Part shown: one piece after another, positions 23,900-35,399 of the stretch
Layout: the number at the start of each line of letters is the position of its first letter
Position numbering within the stretch: position 1 is the stretch's first letter
Source of the DNA: Heterohyrax brucei
Lineage: Eukaryota > Chordata > Mammalia > Hyracoidea > Procaviidae
Direction of reading: 5' to 3'
Length of the DNA stretch: 64,000 nt
NCBI GenBank assembly: GCA_028571685.1
Contig: CM053142.1
Location: 69,031,296-69,095,295, forward strand
The notes under the pieces: model-generated
Seen by the model: only the letters and a program-made list of their open reading frames with translations
Told to the model about the DNA's origin: nothing
The model's database searches: none
Program-made: the position numbers and the translations under genes

Positions 23900-24415
23900 T
23901 AAACTTTGTGCACACGCATATTTATAATTTTATTAAGGAAATGATTTGTGTGGTTTTATAGGCTAAGAAGTTCCAAGTCTGTGGGTCAGGTTGAAGGCTT
24001 TTCCTGATTCATGTAGCTGCAGGTGTCAGTGAATTTAAGACTGGCAGCTGAAACAGTAAGACTTTGGCTCACAGGCTATGGAGACTGATGAATCACAAGA
24101 TTGTCAGGTAAGCTGGTAGCTCAAGTCCCAAGAACTAGAGATCAAATCAGGTGCCAGCTGCAGAATCCAGAGCAAGAAAAAGCCAGTAAACTTTGACAGA
24201 AAGTCCATGTATACTGGATGCAGGCCATACCCCTAAGGAAATTCCCTTTCAACTGATTGACTGCTCGTAGAAGATCTCATCATGGATGTGAATGTCTCAT
24301 GTCAGATCTTATTATGGAGGTGATTTCATCATTGCATAGCTGCCAGTCTACATCGTCACTGCCAAACCACTGATAATCATGGCCCAGACAACTTGACATA
24401 CAACCTTAACCATCA
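23900..24415 (-). repeat. Solo copy of the ERVL-remnant LTR
   Basis: It is collinear with 16580-17045: GGCTCACAGGCTATGGAGAC, AGTCCCAAGAACTAGAGAT, AAGGAAATTCCCTTTCAACT, and a closing CTTGACATACAACCTTAACC. It contains a partial internal repeat of the AGATCTCATCATGG / AGATCTTATTATGG segment. Orientation matches the provirus. Outer ends are approximate. Confidence 0.55.
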
Positions 24416-24419
24416 TGCT

Positions 24420-25340
24420 TCCTGTATTGGATTTACTAGTGGCTTATTAATTTTTCACAAAGAACTACATCTTTGATATATTTATTAGTTTCAGTATTTA
24501 CTATTTTTGAGTTGAATGTTTCATTTATATTTTTTATTGATGAAAGGATTTAAGGCTGTATTTTTTGGTTTTGTTGCATTGTTTTCAGAGAACACTGCTT
24601 GAGTAGTTTTTAGAATTTGTTGTAGTTCCCTTTGTGGCCAAATATTTGGTCAATTGTCATGAATGTACAAGGAACACTTGAAAAGAAGTGTACAATTTAT
24701 TACTATGGCACAGAATTTGATGCATAGCAATGAGCTCTACCTCACAGAGTCTTTAGATTTACTTATTTTTTGTCCACTTGATCTATCTTAAATTGAGAAA
24801 GTTGACAAAGATCCCTAGTATAGTATGTATTGGTCTATTTTTCCTTTATGAAAGTTGTTCCCCTGTTATCCGGGTATTCATAAAAGTTATATCTTTAGCA
24901 GGAATCATACCCTTTAGCATTACAAAGTGTCCTTTTTCTCACTTAATGCTTTTTGGCTTAAATGTGTCTTATTTGATGTTAACATTATGATACCTACTTT
25001 CTTTTTGTTTAAATTTGCTTGGTTTCTTTTTTCCATACTTTTATTACCAACCTTTCTGAATTACTTTATTTTAAAAGTGTCTTTTATGCATAGGGAAGAG
25101 AAGGGTTTTGATTTCTGATCAAAATTGAAAATTTCTTTTAATGGATGAGTTAAGCCAGTTTACATGTACTGATATGACAGATAAGTTGGGTATCAGTTTT
25201 TATAATTATTTTGTTATATTTTCGGTTTTTATATATAAACAAATAAAACATATCAAACATTATAGCCATTAAAATATGTGTATATAGTCTCACTTTTGTT
25301 TTGTACTTAGTTCTATAGTTAAGCATAATCAATGCTCTCC
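24420..25340 (-). mobile_element. Old antisense L1 ORF2 fragment
   Basis: TTTGTGGCCAAATATTTGGT, TTTGTCCACTTGATCTATCT and AAAGTGTCCTTTTTCTCAC follow the order of an antisense ancient L1 ORF2. No open frame remains. Confidence 0.6.
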
Positions 25341-25449
25341 ACCAATACTTTGGCTGAAGTTTCTTGAATTTGAGGTGCTTTTATGACTATCATTAGATGT
25401 TGGAATATTGGTTATCCTTTCAATTGCCCTCACTGCTTCATAACCTCTG

Positions 25450-25605
25450 GAAACCCTGCTAGTTTAGTGGTTAAGTGCTACATCTGCTAACCAAAAGGTC
25501 AGCAGTTTATATTCTCCAGTCATTCCTTGGAAACTCTGGGGCAGGTCTATGTTGACTATAGGGTTGCTATGAGTTGTAACCGACTCAAAGGCAGTGGCTT
25601 TGGCA
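25450..25605 (+). mobile_element. AfroSINE followed by a CA microsatellite
   Basis: GGAAACCCTGCTAGTTTAGT head, CCAAAAGGTCAGCAGTTT core and AACCGACTCAAAGGCAGTGG tail. The dinucleotide repeat begins just past the tail and probably grew from it. Confidence 0.9.
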
Positions 25606-25606
25606 T

Positions 25607-25615
25607 GTATATTGT

Positions 25616-25665
<50 letters not shown>
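25607..25665 (+). repeat. (TG)/(CG)/(CA)n microsatellite
   Basis: TGTGTGCGCGCGCG runs into about 20 CA units. The alternating purine-pyrimidine stretch favours Z-DNA and is likely to vary between individuals. Confidence 0.95.
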
Positions 25666-25668
<3 letters not shown>

Positions 25669-25727
25669 ACTGTGTCTTAGTTTATGCTTAGTTAGTCTTA
25701 GTCTTACTCTTAGTTTAGGAATTAACT

Positions 25728-25915
25728 AGGAGTTCTTGAATAGTCCAAATGTTTAAGTGCTCAACTGCTAGCCAAAAGGTTAGTGGTCTGAATCCACACA
25801 GAAGCACCTCAGGATTTGCTTACTAAAGGTCATAGCCTGAAAACTCTATGTAGCAGGGCTCTGTTATACACGTAGGATCACTGTGAGTCTGTGTCAACTA
25901 GATGACAAATGACAA
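25728..25915 (+). mobile_element. AfroSINE, long-body type
   Basis: A degraded copy: AGTGCTCAACTGCTAGCCAA, GGTTAGTGGTCTGAATCC, the extra AAAGGTCATAGCC segment, and a CAACTAGATGACAAATGACA tail. Confidence 0.75.
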
Positions 25916-26287
25916 TAGCATATTCAGTGCTCGCCACTAGTTCTTTAGCTGGTTACAGGAATCTGAAGCATTAATGACTGTCATTCTAGTATTGAAGCAT
26001 TGTTATCCTTCATTGGATCTTACTGCATAATTTCTGGTGAGAAATAATGAATAATTAAGCTGGGTGTATATTGGATGGGGAGTCAACTGTAAAGCAGAAA
26101 ATCAACCTTGGGTAGAGTGGCTTGGAATTAATCTAATTAAGTTAAAGTCTTTACCCATTCTGAGACTCCTGGGAGAAAAATCTGTGAAAAACCAGTCTGA
26201 TTCGTAAAACAGGGTACTACTGGAGAGCAGTCTCATGATAGAGAGCAAGTCTGTTCTTACAGGAATAGCCACAACCAAGCAGAAACA

Positions 26288-26420
26288 GCAACACCCTGGT
26301 GGCACAGTGGTTAAGTGCTAAGTCTGCGAGCCAAAAGGTCGGCAGTTCAAATCTGCCAGGTGCTCCTGGGAAACTCTCTGGGGCAGTTCTACTCTGACCT
26401 ACAGGATTGCTTAAAGCCAA
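26288..26420 (+). mobile_element. AfroSINE, first of a pair
   Basis: ACACCCTGGTGGCACAGTGG head and GGTCGGCAGTTCAAATCTGC core. The 3' end has lost its middle (GATTGCTTAAAGCCAATGG). A second copy follows three bases later. Confidence 0.9.
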
Positions 26421-26422
26421 TG

Positions 26423-26570
26423 GGGAAACCCTTGGTGGTGTAGTGGTTAAGAGCTACAGCCACTAGCCAAAAAGTCAGCACTTCGAATCTGCCAGGTATT
26501 CCCTGGAAGCCATATAGGGCAGGTCTGCTCTGTCCTGTAGAGTCTCTTAAGAGACTTTAAGGGTAGTGGG
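26423..26570 (+). mobile_element. AfroSINE, second of a pair
   Basis: GAAACCCTTGGTGGTGTAGT head and GTCAGCACTTCGAATCTGCC core. The tail is rearranged with a short CTCTTAAGAGACTTTAAGGG stretch. Confidence 0.85.
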
Positions 26571-26882
26571 TTAAGGAAATAATCAGAAAATGTTTGCCTT
26601 ATTTTAGCATGAGGGGATTTGACACTCTTGACTTTGCATCCTACTGAAGAAGAAATGATCTGGTATGTGGTGATTGTCTGACATCCATTGACCCATGTTT
26701 TTAGATTGGGTCAGATTAATCAGTAAGTGCAAGAACCTCTTCCTGTTTCAGCTTCAGGGTGTGATTGCAATAATTATGGATTAATGTTTGCTGTACAGCC
26801 CCCAACCATTCCTTAGGTGAGATCCAAGGTCTATACTTAGAAGTGGGATTGTATTAATAAATAAGCCCTGTATTCTGTTGTC
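26571..26882. other. Intergenic, nothing recognised
   Basis: Short unique-looking stretch between SINEs without coding signs. Confidence 0.4.
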
Positions 26883-27085
26883 AAGGAACCCTGATAGCAC
26901 AATGGTTAAGCGCTTGGCTTCTAACTGAAAGACTGGCAGTTCAAACCTGCCATTTGCTCCACGACAGAAAGATGCGGCAGTCTGCTTGCCTAAGGATTAT
27001 AGCCTTGGAAACCTTGTGGGACAGTTCTACTCTTTCTTATAGAGTTTCTGTGAGTTGTAATCAACTCGATGGCAATAGATTATAC
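26883..27085 (+). mobile_element. AfroSINE, long-body type
   Basis: AGGAACCCTGATAGCACAAT head, CTGGCAGTTCAAACCTGCC core, the extra AGAAAGATGCGGCAGTCTGC segment, and a CAACTCGATGGCAATAG tail. Confidence 0.9.
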
Positions 27086-27214
27086 TGTTGTCAGCACCTG
27101 CCTATATTCAGGAAGAAGGACGAAAATCAGCAGGATCACAAAGGTGGTTCCTGTGAGGTGGAGGTCAGACATATTTACCCTCTCCAGCTTTTTCACCATT
27201 TCTGACACCAGCTG

Positions 27215-28265
27215 TTCTCTTGCATCCCACAGCACTCTCTACTTCTCTGCTAGGTTACATGATTTGTTGCAGTGACCACGCAGAACTCATAGACCAAACT
27301 CATGAATATGCGGCTTATTAGGGTAGTAACAGGCTACAACTCGGGATAGAGATCAACTTGGAAGTAATAGGATTCAACTCAGAAGGTAGGATACAGTTCT
27401 TCATTCAGGATAGCTTTCAACCAAGACAGCTCTCAGCTCCTTCTCAGCTGCGACCACAGGCAGGTAGCCCTTCTCTTGCCCATGCTTACCGCTAAGTCTT
27501 CTTTTGACCACGCCTGCCAGCAGGTCTTCTTGTTGCTGGTATTTTGTTTGGGTGACTATTACAGCTCTTTAGCTCTGCCAGCAAGTGCATGGAAGCACCC
27601 CACTCCACCAGCATGCCTCCTTCCTGAAGACACTTATCTTTTCCTTGCTCAGCAAGCCCAAAGCAGATGCTTTGTACCCATCTCCTGTTCCCACCACTCA
27701 TACTGCCGCCACCATTTCTATGCTTCTGGGCTGTGCTGTGGTTGCCACCGTTTCTTGCTGTCTTTAATGTTACAACTCTGTTCTTTTCTGTGTCTAGGTA
27801 TTTCTCAGTGCAGGGACCCTGGGTTCAAAGGACGTGCTTCACTCCATGCTCTTCTTGGTGGTAGTGAGATCCTCCTCCACCTCTGTGGGATTGATCCTAA
27901 TGTAAGCTTATTCCTTGTCAATTTCAAGACATGCTTTTCATACCACGACCAGTACATGACCAATCCCCTTGGTAAGCTACAGTCACTTAGTTCACATAGT
28001 AACAGACCAATTCCCTGAAAGGTCACTTAATCCTACGGAGTGGTTTTGCATATCCTATTTGTGGAGTAGACTAACCCTCTGCTACACACATAAAATAGAC
28101 TAATCACACTGCAAGCTGCAGCCTAACCATTTTTGGCAGAATTCTCAACCCAAGGCTAGAAAAGCCATATAAGAGAAACTTTTCACACCATAAATCTTGA
28201 TCTCTTGTCTGTTCTTTATTTCTCTGAGCTAAGAGTAGCATTATCACCACTCAAAATCCAATAGT
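27215..28265 (-). repeat. Candidate LTR of an unnamed endogenous retrovirus
   Basis: Read on the minus strand, this roughly 1-kb GC-moderate unit ends near 27215, next to TGGTGTCAGAAATGG. That resembles the leader just downstream of a gammaretrovirus-like 5' LTR. The far end carries CTCAGAGAAATAAAGAACAG with an AATAAA. The plus-strand 180-codon ORF at 27476-28018 has no recognisable family and is probably chance reading. There is no second LTR in the window, so this is weak. Confidence 0.3.
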
Positions 28266-28357
28266 AACAGAATCTTTTCTTCCACAGGTATTTTTGGACT
28301 ATGTACTATGTGTGGCGGCACCACCACACCGCCACTTGACCGCACTTGGCACTATGT

Positions 28358-28451
28358 GTGGCACATTGATTGAGACTGAGAGCCACAGTTGCTATCCAAA
28401 AGGTCAGCAGTTTGAATCCACCAGCCATTACTTGGAAACCCTACTTGGCAG
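28358..28451 (+). mobile_element. AfroSINE 5' half, split by an LTR
   Basis: GAGCCACAGTTGCTATCCAA, then GGTCAGCAGTTTGAATCCAC and CTTGGAAACCCTACTTGGCAG. The copy stops at GGCAG, where the LTR begins, and resumes at 28995. Confidence 0.85.
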
Positions 28452-28994
28452 TGTTTTAGTCATCTGATACTACTCTAACAGAAATACCATAAGTGGGTGG
28501 CTTTAACAAAGAAAAATTTGTTCTTATAGAAGTCCAAATTCAGGATGTCTGTTGCTGGGGAAGGCTTTCCCTCTGTCAGCTCTGGAGGGAAGTCCTTATA
28601 TTGCCTCAGTCTTTGGTCAGGGAGCACCTGGGCACAGGAATCTCAGATCTGAAGGATGCACTCTGCTGCTGCTGCTGCTTTCTTGACGGTATGAGGTTCT
28701 CTGTTCTTTGCTTGCTTCCCTTTCCTCTTATGTCCTGTAGGATGAAAAGCTAAAAGGTGGTGGAAGCCACACTCCCAGGATCTCCCTTCACATTGGAGCA
28801 GGGAGGTGATCTTATGAAGGGTGTTACAGTCCCACCCTAATCTCTAACATACTCCACTCTGTTAACCACAGGCATAGATTAGGATTTACAGCATAAGAAA
28901 ATCACAAAATGGAGGGCAATCACAGAATACAGGGAATCCTGGCCCTGCCAAATTACTACACATATTTTCTGGTGACACAGTTCAATCCATGACA
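28452..28994 (-). mobile_element. Solo MaLR-like LTR inserted into an AfroSINE
   Basis: A 543-bp antisense copy of the LTR family: TGTTTTAGTCATCTGATACT at one end, TTCAATCCATGACA at the other. It is flanked by GGCAG (28447-28451) and GTCAG (28995-28999), a 5-bp duplication with one later change. A CTGCTGCTGCTGCTGCT run near 28665 is a local triplet expansion. Confidence 0.85.
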
Positions 28995-29055
28995 GTCAGT
29001 TCTCCTTTGTCCTACTGGATCACCATGAGTTGGAACTGACTTGACAGCAATGGGC
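28995..29055 (+). mobile_element. AfroSINE 3' half, split by an LTR
   Basis: GTCAGTTCTCCTTTGTCCTA, then GAGTTGGAACTGACTTGACA, continues the SINE from 28451 exactly where its consensus requires. Confidence 0.85.
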
Positions 29056-29219
29056 TAACTATTTGTCAGGCAGAGGCCTAGGTCCTGGAGATCTAGCTCT
29101 GAGAAAGCTGAAGTCCCTGCCCTTATGGAGCTTACATTCTGTCTTGCAAACTCTAGCAGAATCACTTGATGTGGGATGAAACACCTGAGCAGAAGAGTCA
29201 TCAGGTGAATGGTTCCCTG

Positions 29220-30430
29220 AGGTTCTGTTCACTTTTTAGTTTATTTTCTCTCTGTTGTTGAGACTGAGTAATTTCTGTTATTCTGTCTTCTAGTTCATTG
29301 ATTCTTTCCTCCATCCCCTCCATTCTGCTGTTGAGCTTACTCATTGAGATTTTTGTTTTAATTACTGTATATTTTGGTTCTGAAATTTCTGTTTGACTTG
29401 ATGTGGTCTATTTCTTTTCCAAGGCATTCTATTTCTTCATGTGTTTTGAGTGTTTTCAGAGTTGCACATGGCAGCTTTTTTTTTTTTTTTTTTTTTTTTT
29501 TTAATGGCTGCTTCACAATCTTTTCAGATAATTCTAACATTTCTGTCATCTTGGTGTTGGCATCTGTTGTCTTTTACTATTCATTTTGAAATCTTCCTGG
29601 TTCTTAGCAGGAAAAGTGGATTTGTCTGCAACATGGACGTCTGGTATTTATGAGACTCTGGACCTTATTTAAGTCATCTATTTTAATTGGCTTTCTTTGG
29701 CACAAACCCAAGAACAGAAAAAAGACACCACTCTTCTGGTACCACCATCTGGTTACCGCCACATGGGAGTAGAAACTGAGGTTCCTTCTTTGGCCTTCAT
29801 TGATACATGAGTGGGAAGGGAACTCCTCATTGCTAATATGTAGAGTGGGGGGTGTCCTGGCTCCCCATGTGGTCTCCAGTAACATTGCAGGGGAGGGAAG
29901 AGAGCTGTGGCCCATGGAGATAAAAGTTTTGGCTCCCTATTGTCTCTGATACCAACCTAGTGAGGGAATTGGGATACTTCCTTATAGTCTTGTGAGAGAA
30001 AAGTCTATGTTTCCTACTCAACTTTCACTGGTGTTGCTGGGGCCACAGTTTTTCTGTGGTGTTTGGTTGGAGCAGAATAGTTGTCTTAAAGTTTCTGTTT
30101 TGGTAGGTTGTTCCTTTCCTGGTCTCATAGAGAACAGGCTTTTGTTGGAGCTCTTTTTATCTGCACCCATTTGTGTTTTTGGGTTGCCAGCTTCTCTAAC
30201 ACCCAGCCTGGGCTATATGACGCAAAGAGAAAACCCAAAGTACTCACTGCTATATTGTTCCTTGGGTCCTGAGATCCTTAGTTGGTCTGTCTTCTCTTCT
30301 CCATCTTTCACAATCTTCTTATGTTTGTTTTATATATTATGTCTAGGGTTTTTAGTTGTAGTTAATGGGAGGAAAAGAGAAAAGCATGTCTGCTTCATCT
30401 CCCCAAGAGGGGAGGTACCCCCCCGAAATT
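29220..30430 (-). mobile_element. Antisense L1/HAL1-like 5' region
   Basis: TTCTGTCTTCTAGTTCATTG and the following TTCTGTTTGACTTGATGTGG resemble the antisense ORF1/5' UTR of old L1 or HAL1 elements. The GC-richer part to 30430 would be the 5' UTR. There is no open reading frame. Assigned from general resemblance. Confidence 0.4.
29476..29502 (+). repeat. Poly(T) run
   Basis: 27 consecutive T, inside the antisense L1-like region. Confidence 0.98.
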
Positions 30431-31374
30431 AACAAACAAAACTAAAAGAGATTATTTACATGTGTGTGCTGTTGATATTTGGTTGAAAATACTGAAAAGA
30501 GTAAAACCACTCATTTGGAGAAATGCCTCAAATCCAAATCCTTTTTTTTTTGTTTTTCTTTTTTCTCTTCCTCCCTTCCATTCTTCGGTGTGGTTGGGGA
30601 AAGGATCAAAGGGTTCCTGACTACAGTTTGGCAAGGGTGACACGTTGTGAGACTTGCCTGAATTTCTAAAGGTGGTGAGATTCTGCTAGTGTATAGGTAA
30701 GGTGTGTGTCTACCACAGTCCTTGCTATTTAGGGAACTCTTCTGCTGTGTAGCCGTAGACTGGTTAAGTACTTTGTACTCAACTATGGATGGGTTATGCT
30801 GGACATACCTGGTTGTATGTAGGTACCAATACTCTGAAAACTTTTAAAGCCAATAAGGATTTGCCCAGGTATATACAGATGGGCTCAGCTTTGGGATTTG
30901 CTGCATTTCACCACACATATATATTTGCTTCTTTGCCAAAGTATCTCTGTTGCTGGTAGCTTTTGAGGCTGAAAAGACAGATGAATAATCTTAACCAACA
31001 AACCCTTTTAAATGTACATGCATGAAGATAGTACCTTGACTTGTAATATTCAGAGCATGGAAACTTCCCTTACTGTGCATTTATATGTCATTAATAAACT
31101 AAAGAGGTGCTCATTTCCCAACTTCCACCCACAGCAACATGACACTTGAAACTTAACACCTAGGGAGAAAAGAGATTTGCTACCTAGCTGAATTTGTGAA
31201 AGAAGTTAGTTCCATCTGATGTTAGGAAGCAGCTTTTGGACTACCTTTGTCAGATGACAAAAACTAGGTAAAGTTCTAACTCAAGAGTTGGACACCATTA
31301 TCAGTTGAAGGGAATGGCCTCAGGGATCCATGACACAGCAGACAGAATTCTTCTCTGAGAAACAGCTAGGGGTA
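30431..31374. other. Intergenic, nothing recognised
   Basis: A mixed stretch with a T-rich tract at 30541-30565. I see no exon, SINE or LINE motif. Confidence 0.4.
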
Positions 31375-33874
31375 TTCACTTGTGGTTCAGATAGCATCAT
31401 TTTGGGATCAGCTTCTGCAGTCTGCAATTGATTGAACATGCAATCAGGACACATTGACAATTATTGGTGACTGGAATGCAAAAATTGGAAACAAAGAAGG
31501 ATCAGTAGTTGGAAAATACAGTCTAGATGATAGAAATAATGTTGGAGATCACATGAGAGAATTTTGCAAGGCTATCACTGCAGATACCTTTTTTTAACTA
31601 CCACAAATGGTGACTGTACACATAGACCTCACCAGATGGAATACAAAGGAACCAAATCGACTACATCTGTGGAAAAAGACAATAGGAAAGCTCCATATCA
31701 GCAGTCAGAACAAGACCAGGTGCTGACTGAGGCAGAGATCATCAGTTGCTCATAAGCAAATTCAAACCTAAACTGAAGAAACTTAGAACAAGTCCACGAG
31801 AGCCAAAGTATGACCTTGAGTATATCCCACTTGAGTTTAAAGACCATCTCAAGAAAGATTTGATATGCTGAACACCCATGACTGAAGATTGGATGAACTG
31901 TGAAATGACATCAATGACATCATCCACGAAAAGAGCAAGAGGTCATTAAAAAGGCAGGAAAGAAAGAAAAGACCAAAATGGATGTCAGAAGAGACTCTGA
32001 AACTTGCTCTTGAACACTTAGCAGCTAAGGCAAAAGGAAGGAATGGCAAAGTAAAAGACCTAAACAGAAGATTTCAAAGGCAGCTTGAGAAGGCAAAATA
32101 AAGTATTATAATGACATGCACAGAGAACTGGAAATGGAAAACCAGAAGGGAAGAACACATTCTGCATTTCTCAGGCTGAAAGAACTGTAGAAAAAATTCA
32201 AGCCTTGAGTTGCAATAGTGAAGGATTCTACAGGGAAAAGATTAAACAGCTCAGGAGCATCAAAAGAAGATGGAGGGAATACACAGAGTCATTATACTAG
32301 AAAGAACTGATCGATGCTTAGCCATTGGAAGAGGCAGCATATGATCAGAAACTGATGGTACTGAAGGAAGAAGTCGTAGCTGCATTGAAGGCACTGACAA
32401 AAAAATGAGGCTCCAGGAATTGATGTAATATCACACGAGATATTTCAACAAACAAATGAAGTGCTGGAAGTGCTCACTTGTCTATGCCAAGAAATTTGGA
32501 GGACAGTTACCTGGCCAACTGACTGGAAGAGATCCATATTTATGCCCATTCTAAAGAAAGGTGATCCAATGAATGCGGAAATTACTGAACAATATCATTA
32601 TAATCACATACAAGTAATATTTTGCTCCAGATCATTCAAAAGTACTGCAACAGCATACTGACAAGGAACTGCCAGAAATTTAAGCTGGATTCAGAAGAGG
32701 ACATGGAACCATGGATATCATTGAGGATATCAGATGGTTCTTGGCTGAAAGTGGAGAATACCCGGAAGATGTTTACCTGTGTTTCATTGACTATGTAAAA
32801 GCATTCGACTGTGTGGGTCATAACAAATTATGGCTAACACTGTGCAGAATGGGAATACCAGGACACTTAATTGTGCTCTTAAGGAATTTGTATATGAATC
32901 AAGAGGGAGTTGTGAGAACAGAGTAAGGGGATGCAGCATGGTTTAAAGTCCAGGAAAGGTTTATGTCAGGGCTATATCCTTTTACCATATCTTTTCAACC
33001 TGTATGCTGAGCAAATAATCTGAGAAGCTGGATTAATACAAAGAAGAACAAGGCATCAGGACTGGAGGATGACTCATTAACAACTTGGGTTACGCACATG
33101 GCACCACCTTACTTGCTGGAAGTGAAGAATATTTGAAACACTGATGAAGATCAAGGACCACAGACTTCAGTGTGGATTGTACCTCAACATCAAGAAAACC
33201 CAAATCTTTACAACTGGACTAGTAAGCAATGTCTTCCTAAATGGAGAAAGGATTGAGGTTGTCAAGAATTTCATTTTACTTGGATCCACAATCAATACCC
33301 ATAGGTGCAGCAGTCAAGAAATCAAAAGACACACTGCACTGGGAAAATCTGCTGCAAAGCATCTCTTTAAAGTGTCAAAAAGTAAAGCTGTCATCTTGAA
33401 GACTAAAGTGCGCCTGAACCAAACCACAGTATTTTCAATTGCATCATATGTGTGTGAATGCAGACAATGAACAAAGAAGAGAGAAGAATTGATGCCTTTG
33501 AACTGTGGTGCTGGAGAAGAATGTTGAACCTACCATGGACTGCCAAAAGAACAAACAGATCTGTTTTGGAAGAAGTACAACCAGAGTGCTTCTTGGAAGC
33601 AAAGGTGGCAAGACTGCGTCTTACATACTTTGGACATGTTGTCAGGAAGGATCAGTCCCTGGAGAAGGACATCCTGGTTAGTACAGTGGAGGGTGAGTGA
33701 AAAAGAGGAAGACCCTGGACGAGATGGATTGACACAGTGGCCACAGCAATGGGCTTAAGCATAAATGTGATTGTGGATACGGTGCAAGACTGTGCAGTGT
33801 TTCATTCTGTTCTACATAGGGTCGCTATGGGGTGGAACTGACTTGACGGCACCTAACAAGAACAAGAACAACAA
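31375..33874 (+). mobile_element. RTE-clade LINE (RTE1-like), long but dead copy
   Basis: This non-LTR retrotransposon encodes one endonuclease-reverse transcriptase. The end of the endonuclease is visible near 31460 (IIGDWNAKIGNKEGS). The reverse transcriptase spans about 32400-33120 (VYLCFIDYVKAFDCVGHNKL at 32770). A C-terminal region follows at 33458-33700 (RRIDAFELWCWRRMLNLPWT). Its catalytic YADD is YAHG (33091-33102). The 3' end, GGGTCGCTATGGGGTGGAAC to CACCTAACAAGAACAAGAAC, matches AfroSINE tails, which supports RTE as the SINE's helper. The 5' end is uncertain and the copy probably lacks the start of the ORF. Confidence 0.85.
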
Positions 33875-33987
33875 TCTTTATGGAAGCAGATAGCCAGACT
33901 TGCCTTCAGTAGCACCGCAGGGCAGGTTCAAACCAGCAATACGTAGGTCAGTAACTGAGTGCAAACTATTTGCACCACCCAGGGCAA
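33875..33987 (-). mobile_element. AfroSINE fragment
   Basis: Antisense long-body type: TTTATGGAAGCAGATAGCCA, GGTTCAAACCAGCAATACG, and TTTGCACCACCCAGGGC at the head. It sits directly on the RTE 3' end. Confidence 0.7.
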
Positions 33988-34069
33988 TACTGCCCTCTCC
34001 AGGGATCCTCTTTTTGGAAGCATGAGTTTTCCAGAGGGCATCCCTTCCTCCTTGGTGTGGTTTAATGCA

Positions 34070-34180
34070 TCAGTGCTAGGCGTTTTCCTGGTGCTAACCC
34101 AAAAGTGAGCAGTTGGAATCCATCAGCTGTTCCCTGAAAACCCGATGGGGCAGTTGCACTCTGTCACATAGGGATGATAA
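34070..34180 (+). mobile_element. AfroSINE, degraded
   Basis: GTTTTCCTGGTGCTAACCC, GAGCAGTTGGAATCCATCAG and CGATGGGGCAGTTGCACTCT are recognisable. Confidence 0.75.
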
Positions 34181-34189
34181 CTTTTTTTT

Positions 34190-35399
34190 TTAAAGTTATT
34201 TTCCGTACAACAGCATCCTGAGAAGAGTGGACACTCAAGGGCCAGGATTTGTGTACTCCTGGGGAAAAGACTCACAACAAACGCTTACAGTGGGTGTGGT
34301 TTTGGTTTGGGGAAAAGAGAAAGCTTCTGAAAGATGGTGAAAATGCAGAGAAAAAGAGAAATTTTGCACTATCTCCAGGTTTGTCCTGCCATTCTGTTTC
34401 CCCGAGGTGTCAACAACAACGTCTTTACCTTACCAGTGCCAAGTTTACACAGCCAAGTCTCTGATTTCCTGTGGCCTCCACTACTGAAATCTGCATGACA
34501 GCCAGTTAACAGACCTGGCCCAGGGCTCCACCTACTGTCTGCCGGCCTCCACGGTTGCACCCTGGGTTGGGATGGTACTTTTGTCTGGCTGGATCTATTA
34601 TAAGATCCGACTCGACGGCACTTGGCTGGCATCTACTGTAGCCCTGAGCCTCTCCTGCCCTTCTGCAGGACACCAGGACTCCTTTGGTCTTGGAATCAGG
34701 GGACAGATGTTTGTTTCCCAGCGACCTTGAAGTTTGACAGCTGAGCCAATTGCCTGGCAGATGGTGGGGCTTGAGGCTAAAGTTCATATTCCATATTTCG
34801 CTCATTTCCTCAGCTTTAAGGATTGGGAATAAGGCCACCTCAGTGACCTTGACCACTGGCGAAGGAGGGAGGAGGGGACAGGAGTGACTCACTACGCAGT
34901 ATACCTGCCCTGTATGTTATCAGCTTGAGGTCTCAGAATGTGTTGGACCCTACTTTAGCCTATGGACTTTGTCGTCATTCAGTGTTATTTTCCCAAATAC
35001 ACAGAGGGGTCAAAGGGATTGGCTGCAAGCTTCCATATCCATGGAGACTGTGACGCTATTCCTCTACAAGGAATTTTGAAAGGGAGCAGACCAGGGAAGT
35101 TGGAAAAGGTCCCTAATTTGACGAACCTTCCCCAGCCTTGAATCTCAACATGAGGGTTTTTCTCTTACCCACTTTGGGGCTTGGAAAGACTGGCCATTTC
35201 AGAGAGTGAAACTAAGGTCTTCAAAAGGTCACAGTGCGCCCCTAGGAAAAGTAAGGATGAGCTGAGCCCAGTAATGTGGGCCCTCGACTTTGCCCCAGAG
35301 TTCGGGAAGCGCTTCAGCTTTATTCTTCTTTGAGCCTTCCATCAGATAAACCTTAGCGTCCATGATCCTCTTTAGCATTTCCAAGAGCACACGCCCCAA
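34190..35399. other. Region upstream of PEX5, no gene recognised
   Basis: Mostly single-copy in appearance. A 34-nt AfroSINE/RTE tail (GATCCGACTCGACGGCACTT) lies at 34597-34630. The minus-strand ORFs at 34369-34892 show no family resemblance. In human DNA CLSTN3 lies on this side of PEX5, but none of its coding sequence is seen here. Confidence 0.5.

Noticed and set aside
25464..25661. Cys/Val repeat ORF
   Set aside because: Translation of the CA microsatellite plus an antisense SINE; the same applies at 61451-61724.
27476..28018. 180-codon plus-strand ORF
   Set aside because: It lies inside the candidate LTR, reads opposite to its likely sense and resembles nothing known.
34369..34892. Minus-strand ORFs upstream of PEX5, considered as the end of a neighbouring gene
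   Set aside because: No resemblance to CLSTN3 or another expected neighbour, and part of the reading covers a SINE/RTE tail.
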